Below are positions 12,618 to 21,649 of a DNA stretch of 64,000 nucleotides, one piece after another. The stretch's first letter is position 1. Each line of letters opens with the position of its first letter. The stretch is from Ceratodon purpureus (lineage: Eukaryota; Streptophyta; Bryopsida; Pseudoditrichales; Ditrichaceae): positions 11,904,718 to 11,968,717 of the forward strand of contig CM026422.1 in assembly GCA_014871385.1 (NCBI GenBank). The letters run 5' to 3'. The translations under genes were made by a program, and so were the position numbers. The notes beneath the pieces were generated by a model that worked only from the letters and a program-made list of their open reading frames with translations, was not told the origin of the DNA and ran no database searches.

Positions 12618-13400
12618 ATGCTTTGCTGTTGACAAGGCCGTCCAAGGTAAGGAATTTGAGTACTTTTTAGACATCTTGGGAGGTCATAAAAGTAGTGCCG
12701 TTAACGGCACTCCCTTTTGACCCTCCCTTCTTATATAATTCTCCTCCCAAAACCGCTCCATGTCTAGTTTTTGCATCCTGCAGAATGGTACTTTGCTGTT
12801 GGTTTTCCGTTGACAAGGCCGTCCAAGGTAAGGAATTTGAGCACTTTTTAGACATCTTGGGAGGTCATAAAAGTAGTGCTGTTAACGGCACTCCCTTTTG
12901 ACCCTCCCTTCTTATATAATTTCCTCCCAAAACCGCTCCATGTCTAGTTTTTGCATCCTGCACAATGGTACTTTGCTGTTGGTTTTCCGTTGACAAGGCC
13001 GTCCAAGGTAAGGAATTTGAGCACTTTTAAGACACCTTGGGAGGTCATAAAAGTAGTGCCGTTGACGGCACTCCCTTTTGACCCTCTCTTCTTATATAAT
13101 TTCCTCCCAAAACCGCTCCATGTCTAGTTTTTGCATCCTGCAGAATGGTACTTTGCTGTTGGTTTTCCGTTGACAAGGCCGTCCAAGGTAAGGAATTTGA
13201 GCACTTTTTAGACATCTTGGGAGGTCATTAAAGTAGTACGGTTGACGGCACTCCCTTTTGACCCTCCCTTCATATATGATTTTGCTTTAAAAACCGCTCC
13301 ATGTCTAGTGCATCCTGTAGAATGGTCTGTCTAACGAAACGAAGTTGAGCACTTGCAAGACATCTTGGGAGATCATAGAAGGAGTGCCATCATTGTGACA
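12618..13400. repeat. Tandem array 2: about 180-bp units, each with core palindrome and TATA-like motif
   Basis: Four good units and a decayed fifth. Palindrome centres lie near 12702, 12883, 13063 and 13243, spaced 181, 180 and 180 bp. Each unit contains GACATCTTGGGAGGTCAT, then AGTAGTGCCGTTAACGGCAC, then CCCTTTTGACCCTCCCTTC, TATATAA (TATATGA in unit 4), CCGCTCCATGTCTAG and TTTTCCGTTGACAAGGCCG. Apart from the palindrome, no part of the unit resembles array 1. ORFs reading through the units are by-products of the repeat. The last unit is diverged around 13321-13400. Confidence 0.93.
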
Positions 13401-14957
13401 TTCTTTTCTTCCTCTTGTGATATATGTATTTTCGTGTGTAAGTTGTTGAATGTCTTGGTATTGCGTCGTGTGCCAAGCTCGGTTCCGTCTAGTGGATGAC
13501 GTTGTGGTTGTTGGATGGAGAGTAGTGAATGAAGACTCTGGCCGGGCGTTCACGGAGATGATGACTTTTAGGCCTTTACTTGTAAGATCTTCATGGTTTG
13601 AAATTTGGTTTAAGCTAAATTGTTAGGGGCATTCTTCCCAACTATCGGTAACGGGAGTGGGTTTGACAAGGGAGAAGGAGCTGGATTTTCTCAACTTAGG
13701 GGTGGGCAAGTGGTTAGGATTGAGAGGGACTTTGCTTGCCCAATTGCTTAATTTTGAGGAGCTCCTATCTCCTACTACCAAAAATTGCAGCGGATTCAGG
13801 AAGAGATAGGGAGGTGTATTTCATAAATAGTAAATTGAATTCATTTGTAATTGAATGGCTGGTCACTTTTGGAGAGATATATAAGTTTTTACTTTATAAA
13901 TGCCATTTATTACTCTGATTCTTCTTCTATATTTGACCCTAATTCATTACAATTTCCGATTACTCATTGTGCTGCACATATCTATAGTGGATTTCACCTT
14001 TGAAAATATGAAGAATCAGGTGTTTGAGATTCATGTTATTACCTGGATGTTTTTTTTTATAATTTTTATTTGCGTAGATGCTTCACGATCTTTTGGACAC
14101 AGCCCCTAGAAATTTTCAATGCCTCTCCCTATCCAATTTCACTTGAATGCGCTGAAAAGAAATACATGTATGGAGTGTTGAGATTGGAATACAGTTTTTC
14201 TGAAAATCTTAGTCCCAATACTGGAGCCTTACTTGGTTCTCCGCTTCGCCAAAGTATGAAAATGGAAATGTTTAAAAATAATCTATTCTGTGAATTTTCC
14301 TACAACACTCGGAATTGGAATTGCGTGGAATCTTTTATTGTTGAACCACTGTGCATTTATGAGAATCCACGAGCGCAGTGCAAGCGAAACAAGTTGGCAA
14401 GACACTCAGAAGACTATTAAAGGGTGATTTAGCTTCACCCTTAAAAAGCTAGTTTACTGTCCAGATCTAAAGAGAAATCCACAAAATTTTTATACCCACC
14501 TAGCTAGTTCTACTTAACACCATTCTGCTCCTTTATTGCTCCAGATTTCTAAGTCTCCTGCCCCTTTCTACTGACATTAAAGCAACAAGCCAACAAACCC
14601 ACATACATTTCCTATACCCTAATATCAATGTATACACTCAATCTACTCAAAAGAGTCTTTGTTTTCTCATTAATCTCTACCTCATACAATCAGTTCTGCC
14701 TTGTACAGTCCTGTCCTGCCCTCATAACTACTCCTAACTTCTACAACCCCCATTCCAACCTCCATAGTCGCACAAACTCCAAGGGGAGAGAGAGAGAGTG
14801 AGAGCCGCCAAGGTCTCACTCCTTACTACCCCCCCCCCCCCCCCGCAACCCTAGCCGCCACCCTCCATCTGTCCATTTTTCATCCAAGTCAATTTTTCAT
14901 CCGACTGTCAAAACTTCATCCAAAACGCAATAACTAAGAAATCCGCAGTAACTAACT
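13401..14957. other. Gene-free AT-rich spacer
   Basis: ORFs of 60-116 codons occur at 13.7-14.4 kb but have low-complexity AT-driven composition and no recognisable domain. A GA-rich microsatellite lies near 14790-14800. A run of sixteen C residues spans 14829-14844. Confidence 0.45.
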
Positions 14958-15046
14958 GTTTTACTGCTCCTGGTAATTTAATGTTCCTGCTCCTGTTTTA
15001 CTGCTCCTGGTAATTTAATGTTCCTGCTCCTGTTTTACTGCTCCTA
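14958..15046. repeat. 37-bp minisatellite, about 2.3 copies
   Basis: The unit begins GTTTTACTGCTCCTGGTAAT and continues TTAATGTTCCTGCTCCT. Copies start at 14958, 14995 and 15032, and the third is cut short. Its pyrimidine-rich end runs into a CTCCTAG splice-acceptor-like site at 15041-15047, just before the ORF that follows. Confidence 0.85.
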
Positions 15047-15047
15047 G

Positions 15048-15731
15048 GTAAAAGGCAAAAACCCCTTTAACAAAGACGACTGTCCATTATGTGATGAATG
15101 GCCGCACACTGAGGAACCTCAGTGTCGTTGGAAAATTCAGTCGGGTGGAGTCTATGTGTCTCAGTTCAGTCCTCCAAGACGTTGCAAGCACTTTCTTAAA
15201 AAACGTGAGTTCACACTGAATCCATACACATGGCCATTGGTCGAGAGACTTGGCGATTACATGGTTACAATGCTTAATGACCTTGACCATGAATTGATGC
15301 TAGTTTACGGACCGGTAAATGGGGACAAGACTCTCAGAACACTTCCATCCCGCATTCAGAGACCTTGTGCAAATGAACGTACCACAGGAGTTATCTTGAG
15401 AAGGCATTCACATCCTCATTATAGTATAGAATGGAAATGCAAGTTCATTTCTGTAGCAACAAAGAAAATCTGCAAAGATGTATTCATTTGGATACCACCT
15501 GATGATCCAACACGCATGACGTGTATTGATTGCGCTTGGAAAACAAATGACACTGGTATTTATCTAGATACCAGAGGGTGTAACCAAGATAGACCAATAT
15601 GGGTAAAACAATATGATTGGTCCAAAATTCGCGGATCAACTATGGAAGTGGAGGAAGCAAGAGCACCCATGGAAGTAGACACTGCTGGTCATCAGTGGAG
15701 TCAGAGATTGAAAATCCAAAGAAACGTCTAA
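15048..15731 (+). CDS. Hypothetical protein, probable terminal exon
   Basis: Not recognised. The frame is open from base 15048, directly after an acceptor-like CTCCTAG, to the stop at 15729-15731. No ATG lies near the left end, so an upstream exon is likely. The start VKGKNPFNKDDCPLC holds a CxxC pair, followed by further Cys and His residues (PHTEEPQC, RRCKHF) that could bind zinc. The middle has IEWKCKFISVATKK and a Cys-rich DCAWKT patch. The end has RPIWVKQYDWSKI and a run rich in MEVEEARAPMEVD. No signal peptide or membrane segment is seen. The RPIWV segment resembles QPIWVEP in the converging ORF next door. It may be a lineage-specific gene, but a pseudogene cannot be excluded. Confidence 0.45.
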   Translation, partial: VKGKNPFNKDDCPLCDEWPHTEEPQCRWKIQSGGVYVSQFSPPRRCKHFLKKREFTLNPYTWPLVERLGDYMVTMLNDLDHELMLVYGPVNGDKTLRTLPSRIQRPCANERTTGVILRRHSHPHYSIEWKCKFISVATKKICKDVFIWIPPDDPTRMTCIDCAWKTNDTGIYLDTRGCNQDRPIWVKQYDWSKIRGSTMEVEEARAPMEVDTAGHQWSQRLKIQRNV

Positions 15732-15947
15732 AACTTGACCGCACTGAATTGTGACTATAGTGAGCTGTAAAAGGTTTTCTAGAATATGCGTTGAAGGATA
15801 ATCTAACTATTCATAGATATCGATAGGTACAAAGTGCAACTCATGTAATTAGCCCGAATGCACATATAATTGAAAGACTCATAATATACATACATCACTA
15901 CTCATATATAACTGTATTGCATTCATGATTTCTTAATCACACCAATC

Positions 15948-16460
15948 TCATCTATGCTTAGGAGAGACCCAAATACCATCACTAGGAATCAATTTCTCTC
16001 CCGGTTCCACCCATATTGGTTGATTTCTGTTGTCCATGAGGATCGACCTCAAGTGATCTAACTCAATGCAACGAAGTTCACCAAATGACGCTACTTCTAA
16101 CCTGTCATTGCGAATCGGATGTGCTAGAATCCAGGAACTCTTAAAAATATTCCAGTTCACGTTGAAGCGAAACGCTTCAAAGTCTTTCTTGGGAGTCCAC
16201 TGCCCCTCTAAGTATGAATCGTAATTCCATTTTGCAAGTCGGAGGCAAGCATATTCAGTTCTGTTGTCAATCTCACTTCTCCAGAGCTTCGACACAGCAG
16301 GAGCATTCTCCACATCTTCAAACGTGATCACTACTGGAGGACTACAACTTTGAGTTGTACTAACACACACTGATTCCCAGAGATCAGGTCCATCTGCCAT
16401 CCGCCAAAGCAGATCCTGAAGAATTGTTTCACAAGCAACTACTTCAAAGGTATTGCTCAT
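15948..16460 (-). CDS. Hypothetical protein, 170 residues
   Basis: Not recognised. This is one uninterrupted reading frame from ATG 16460 to TGA 15948. It begins MSNTFEVVACETILQDLLWRM and has evenly mixed composition with several Trp residues (LLWRM, LWESV, KLWRS, KWNYD, WNIFKSSW), unlike a chance AT-rich ORF. The C-terminal part reads ELDHLRSILMDNRNQPIWVE and IPSDGIWVSPKHR. There is no signal peptide, membrane helix or known motif. It converges on the preceding hypothetical ORF, and both carry a PIWV motif near the C-terminus, so they may be diverged paralogues. Function unknown. Confidence 0.4.
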   Translation of the reverse strand: MSNTFEVVACETILQDLLWRMADGPDLWESVCVSTTQSCSPPVVITFEDVENAPAVSKLWRSEIDNRTEYACLRLAKWNYDSYLEGQWTPKKDFEAFRFNVNWNIFKSSWILAHPIRNDRLEVASFGELRCIELDHLRSILMDNRNQPIWVEPGEKLIPSDGIWVSPKHR

Positions 16461-17307
16461 TCTCTCAAACAATGCCTATGAATTGCAAGATTCTGTGTAT
16501 CGATTGATGACTCTAAACAAGTAGATCAAAAACCTCTATGGTTTATATGGAATTGTGAGACATAAAAAGCTAGAATAGATCTTATCTATAGCCGATGGAA
16601 TTATCAGTGAGGACAAGCAATTTTGGAAAGGATAAATTTTTGACTAAGTAATACAATTATTGTACACGATTTTTTAGAAATCTCAAGAGGATTTCAATGG
16701 CATGCTTTATAAAGTGGCAGAAGCAACGAAGCTCAACTTATTTTTAAATCTATCTTTAAAATTATTTTCTAAAGTATCAAGTGCCAATTATTCACTGTTT
16801 TTATCGTATCCTAGATCATAGCAGGAAGATGGATTCCTATTGTCAATCGGCAAGGTATATGAAACAGAAAAAGATGTAGGATTTGAAACAACTTTAGAGG
16901 TGCATACTCAGGGCAATACGTCATCATGACGTCAGCCCTAATTTTACTTACTCCCTTTTAACTGTAGGTTAAATATGGGTTGGGAGAATTTTTCTACGGA
17001 ATTACACACAATTACTATAAATTATTCTAAAAATATAACTCTAAATTTAGATACTACCCACGGTTATAGGGTATTTTTTTTAATCAAATGGGTGTTCAAA
17101 GGTCAAATCTCTGCTCTCGAATCTTCGCTCGCCGCTCTCCGCTCGCATGCTAACTTTCTCCCATCATACTCTAGGAGAATAAACGATTGTAACCTTTATC
17201 AATTTTTTGAGCTTGTTGTCAATAGTTTGGGGACTGCAAATTAGCTACTCTTGGTACATTAATTTCACTTCTTCCTTTTCAGAATTTGAACTTACTGATA
17301 CAAAATA
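16461..17307. other. Gene-free spacer
   Basis: AT-rich. A perfect TGACGTCA (CRE/bZIP-type) octamer lies near 16927-16934, about 470 bp upstream of the 16460 ATG on the minus strand; any role is speculative. No gene was recognised. Confidence 0.4.
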
Positions 17308-17409
17308 CTCCCTCTGTCCCATAATGGCTACCCCATAGGTCCTCTCAAGTCTACCTCCAAAGATAGATTTGAGAGAACTTATGGGGCAACAATTATGGGA
17401 CAAAGGGAA
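17308..17409. mobile_element. Stowaway-like MITE, 102 bp
   Basis: The left end is CTCCCTCTGTCCCATAAT. The right end, read inward on the other strand, is TTCCCTTTGTCCCATAAT. A TA dinucleotide flanks each side (17306-17307 and 17410-17411), the target-site signature of Tc1/mariner-family Stowaway elements. The inner halves (CCCATAGGTCCTCTCAAGTCTACC and its partner GATAGATTTGAGAGAACTTATGGGG) also pair, so almost the whole element folds into one hairpin. No coding capacity. Confidence 0.88.
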
Positions 17410-17411
17410 TA

Positions 17412-18308
17412 TGTACAGTCGGGTACAACATGCTTACGAATTTTTCTTTGGAAGAAGTTTTTTTGAAAAGTTTAAAAATTCAATGTGAACTCAAAAATCA
17501 TGAGATTTGAAAACCCTAAAGTGTTTTGGAATTACATCAGAGTGTACTATAATATTGCGATAAAATATCAATACTTTTTAGTCATATCATTCATCATATT
17601 ACAATTACTTTATACACCATCTACCATTAACTACTCCTACTTTTTCTTTCAATTACAATGTACATTTCAATTGCAAATTAAAAATGAACTTTTGAAGTTC
17701 TTTTTGGGACACTTAAGTGCATATTTGAATGATAAAAAAGAATATTCTCTTCGATTTAGAGTGGTTTCTTATGATTTTCCAATTAAAGCTCAAGGTGGAA
17801 AAATAAATCTTCCTTTAAACTTGGCAGGGATACTAGGATAATTTAAACTAAACATGGGAGTTATTAATCTAATTACCTTCAATCATCTTTCACTTCATTT
17901 GTAGTAGTGTGAAAGGCTTTGGAAAAAGTTTACAATTAATTAGAGTTTTTTAAGAAACTCCTCCAAATCAAAAACCAAAAAAAAGGTATATCAACAATAC
18001 CACAAGTATGCACTAAAGTATCTTAAAAATAACTTTGGAAGCTCAATTTCAATTTGAAATTGAAATGTTGAAACAAAAGATAGGAAGAGTTATAGTTAGA
18101 TGGTGTATAAAATAATTGTAAAATGATGAATGATATCACAAAAGATACTTATATTTTATCATAATATCATACACTCCAATTTGATTTCAAAACACTGTAC
18201 TGTTTTCAAATCCGATCATTTTTGAGTTCACAATGAATTTTCAAACTTTTTCATATATAAACTTCACCCTAGGAAAATTTGTAAGCATGTTGTACCGGAC
18301 TGTACATA
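17412..18308. mobile_element. Eroded long-inverted-repeat (foldback) element
   Basis: The left arm starts ATGTACAGTCGGGTACAACA at about 17411. The right arm ends near 18308 with the near-exact reverse complement (TGTTGTACCGGACTGTACAT). Internal blocks pair in order: the AAAAACTTC-type stretch near 17455 with GAAGTT near 18250, GTGAACTCAAAAATCATGAG with its inverse near 18213-18232, and AATTTCAATTTGAAATTG near 18045 with GTACATTTCAATTGCAAATT. Arms are about 250-400 bp with a loop between. No transposase ORF is seen. Family is unassigned; a MULE-like or other foldback transposon would fit. Confidence 0.6.
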
Positions 18309-18469
18309 TCTAAGGTAGTGGTACCAAAAACCGACCAGTAGCCTTCACTTAGTTTGTTTCCTGAAACTGTGCAAAAGCATTCTAATTTTGTCCATGGCTG
18401 CACAAATTGAGTGTTTGTGATTGGTGTGTCTACCTTACATGTCAACTGCGAATCAACTTCTGACTGGGT
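17412..18469. other. Gene-free AT-rich spacer
   Basis: ORFs of 118 and 86 codons occur but have no motifs. Stretches around 17530-17720 and 18000-18200 appear as inverted partners: AAAACCCTAAAGTGTTTTGG, TATCATTCATCATATTACAATTA and CCATCTACCATTAACT on the left have reverse-complement counterparts near 18050-18240. This suggests an eroded foldback element of roughly 800 bp (about 17410-18290). The outer parts GTACAGTCGGGTACAACATGCTTAC (left) and GTAAGCATGTTGTACCGGACTGTAC (right, to about 18306) are also inverted partners. Confidence 0.55.
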
Positions 18470-18862
18470 ATAGGCCAGCACCCAACCGGCTCCCCACAAC
18501 CGATCAGCAGACCTCTCCAATTTCGACAAGTTTTCAGATTTAAAATCTTAGGAGATCTAAAAGAAAGTATGAAGCATGATTGGTAGAAAGGGAATCATAT
18601 GGAAATATTCTGGTAGTAGCATAGTGATCAAGTTTTGGTGTCATGGTCGTCGGCTTTAGGTGAGCCCACATATCGGTTATATGTATTATACAAAAAATGG
18701 CTTTAATAATTCATAGTAAATTAAATTTTGAAGTAAACATGAAATTTTAAGTTCATTCCTCCTTAAACCTATCTCCCCTTCAAGGAAAAATCTCCCTCAA
18801 CTTATACACCTCTAATATCAGTGGGAAATCTCTTAACTGGTTGGCTTTAGGTGCGTCTACCT
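18470..18862. mobile_element. Dispersed repeat R1, copy 1 (non-autonomous DNA element)
   Basis: Matches 23289-23692 over about 380 bp in the same orientation. Shared blocks include CCGGCTCCCCA, GACAAGTTTTCAGATTTAAA, GAAGCATGATTGGTAGAAAG, GATCAAGTTTTGGTGTCA, CTCCCTCAACTTATACACCT and the right end AGGTGCGTCTACCTTA. The left end is less well preserved than in copy 2. It lies downstream of the 3' end of the lectin-TIR gene. Confidence 0.85.
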
Positions 18863-19415
18863 TAAGATTAGTTTTGTTGAATCAACATTTGAAGAGAATA
18901 ATTACTCCTATCATTCTTGAAACCGGCCAAATGAACACCTGACCTGTCATCGATACCCGCGTCCCTGGTCGAAGGAGTTACTTGTGATGGCACAAATTGA
19001 TTTGTGCACTTTGCATTACAAACCAAGCTTCAATTTGAGTTCTCAAGCACAAAATCCACTGTCATCTCCGTGTGGATGTTCACAGACATAATCTCCATAT
19101 ATACTCATTGTCTGAACTTATATACAAGATCGACATGGGGAATAATGCACTGTATTTGACTGTCCATGGAGAATGCAGCAAAATTCGAAATCCACTGACA
19201 GCACCCAACACTACTAGCAAAGGCGCCGTTTTTGATACATGTATGGGTGTATCCAATCTGTCACATGTTCAGACAAATATTATGACCCGCTCGCTCGCCG
19301 AGTGCAGATCACCTTGCCAATGGTCACAGGACACACGATCACATTCTGTGATCAAAATCGACACTGTCAAGGTCCAAAAACGACGCCTTTGCTAGCAGTG
19401 CAACTTTCAGAATCA
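18863..19415. other. 3' flank of the lectin-TIR gene
   Basis: Probably holds the 3' UTR of the gene on the minus strand. ORFs here are antisense or AT-driven. No further repeat was recognised. Confidence 0.4.
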
Positions 19416-21649
19416 TCATCTCTTCCAAATTCCTTCTCGCACAATCTTAGCCACTACCGCGACAACCGACTCGATGTACTCGCGATCATGCCCCAAACTA
19501 TTGGCGTGATACTCAATCCCGTTCACATCGCACAGCCGCTGCACTGCAGCGCGGCAGTCTCCCGGCACAATCTGGTGCTTGCCATCACCGAAGATCCTCG
19601 TCCATGCCTCCTCCCACAACCCTTGCCGCAGGTTCACTCTCACGTCGCTCACGGGCATCTTGTAGAAGAGAGGGAGGATTCTCACGTCGGGATTCTTGTC
19701 TTGGGACTTCATGAAGGAGACGAGTTCTGTCATGGGCCACCTGCGAGTGAAAAACTCCGGGGTGACGACGACGATGCCCACCTCCGTCTTGGCTAGCTGT
19801 TGGTTGATCTCGTCCGGGAATCGCTTGCCCTTGGGCAAACACCTTCGGTCCAAGAACACCTGGAAAAACCTCGACTCAATTTCGTTAAAATTGCACTGTC
19901 CCGCAAGAATGGCACTTTCAAAAACATTGATGATATTCGAAAGTATGATAGTGATGTTCGAAACTGAAGTTTTCTTTGGAAAAAAGTGCCATTTTAAACG
20001 GAACTGCTTGCCCATACCTTGATGAAGCGCTTGAGCTTCCAGTTTGCGGTCATCTTGTCGTAGAGCCAGTCTGGGAAATTCTTGCCTTCCTCATGCTCAC
20101 CACCTGCATGGGACAGGAAGATTCGTTGCGGCCGCCTGAACAACCTGAAAAGCTTGTATGCCATGGCTATGGCCAGCAATGCAGCCACACCCACAACTGT
20201 AATCCCCCCAGCCAGCTTCGCAGTGCTGCCACTACCACCCCCGGTTGATGATGGAGTTGGTCCAATGGTGCGGCCTCCAGGGCTTGAGGTTGGTGCTCTT
20301 GACGGCGAACTTCCACCAGGACCCAAGCCTGCAATCAAAGTGACAACAATCGTAACGAGTGGAATTCACATGTAGAAGATGGTGTCCGTAATAACATAGA
20401 ATCACTTCTTTTTTTCTATGAAGTTTTTTTCTTCAATCAATCATCACATTAATCCTTAAATGCCTAGCCATCTCAAGAATACACTGAAAAGGAAGCCCGA
20501 GGGGCTTTGATGGGCGTTTAAGGGTTAATTATCAATATTTCTCAAAATTTTATTCGTGTAGTAGGCCAACCTACGCTATTATTGAATTGGTAAAAATTTG
20601 ATGAAAATTGACCATTGTAATAATTGATTGATGTACACAAATTTATAGAAGAAAATTAGCGGTTCTAGAATGCCATTCCGGACACGTCATTACAAACACC
20701 ATTTTGGGCAGTATTTCTACTCTAGATCAACAATTTAACATCGAAGTTCTGATATGTGTTTTGCGAGTTTTCATCGCGGATTGATGGTGTCCATACCTTG
20801 TGTGTGCGTGCCAGCGCTAGTGCTGAAGCTCCAAGACACGATACTCTTGATCTCCGAATTCATATCAGTCGTCGATCCGCTGAACCCCACGAACATCTCC
20901 TCACTCATCACACCCTCCAAATCAACCGGAACTTCAATGATAGCACTCGCAGGCTTCGAAATATCTTGCAATGTAGACCCATTCGTCAAAAAAACCGCCA
21001 CAGTCTTCGTGACTCCGTCATACTCCACCCACGACGTGAACTCCTGGACGATGTTCGACAGATAATCAAACGCAAGATAGGAGCAGTCCTCAACCCCCTG
21101 CCCACACAAGTTATACGTAACCGAGGAGTTCATGCTGTTGACGTTCACACCGACGTGGTTGTTGCTAGGATCATTAAACTCCGGGTTCTTGAAAGTGTCG
21201 AACTCCACTGCGAAGAACTTGCTAGAAGTGGGATCTAATGCTCTCGGCATCAAACAGAGCTTCCCACCGGGGATGCCGAGGGTGTGGTTCTGGGGCAGGA
21301 GCACGAATGCGAACCCGGCGGTGTTGGTGCCCGTGATGGAGAATGTGAAGAAAGTGGAGAAGGAGGAGGAGTTGTTGTTGTTACCGAGGAGTTGAAGTGG
21401 CTTGGAGTAGAGTAATGAAGCGCAAGTGCCGGAAGTGGTGAGGCTGGCTTGGTTGCCTATGTTGAGATAGACTTGGGAGGTGCCGTAGACGAGGTCTTCG
21501 TTGAATTCGGAGTCGCCTCCGAGGGAGAGGTTGCTTGTGGCGTTGAATGGGGGGTAGGTGAAGGTGGTGCCTCCGCCATTGTTCTGAGCTTCGACGAGTA
21601 GCATATGGATTATGAGTACCAGAACGTGAAGTAGCTGCAACGTACCCAT
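19416..21649 (-). CDS. Lectin-TIR receptor: signal peptide, legume lectin, TM helix, TIR
   Basis: Predicted type I membrane protein of 535 residues. Exons 21649-20797, 20328-20018 and 19859-19416; both GT-AG junctions and the phases (1, 0) close. ATG 21649 is preferred because it begins a clean signal peptide, residues 1-21, cut before QNNGG. Residues about 25-284 match the legume-lectin ectodomain of plant L-type lectin receptors (FTYPPFN, TAGFAFVLLP, FFAVEFDTFKN, NHVGVNVNS, SWVEYDG, VGFSGSTTD, WSFST), with several N-glycosylation sites. A Pro/Ser/Gly stalk (285-320) leads to one helix at about 323-342 and a basic stop-transfer. Residues 353-535 resemble a TIR domain: RIFLSHAGG, FLDRRCLPKGKRF (BB-loop region), VGIVVVTPEFF, and WPMTEL with Glu433 at the position of the TIR NADase glutamate. 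No kinase domain is present. Confidence 0.85.

Noticed and set aside
12667-12901. ORFs of 62-68 codons through array 2
   Set aside because: They repeat with the unit, occur on both strands and break between units, as expected of non-coding repeats.
11340-13400. rDNA intergenic spacer with repeated Pol I promoters
   Set aside because: No rRNA sequence lies nearby, the TATA-like motif is not followed by GGG, and protein-coding genes flank the region.
14829-14844. C-run as a regulatory or G-quadruplex site
   Set aside because: It is a single homopolymer without the spaced runs needed, and its length may be inaccurate.
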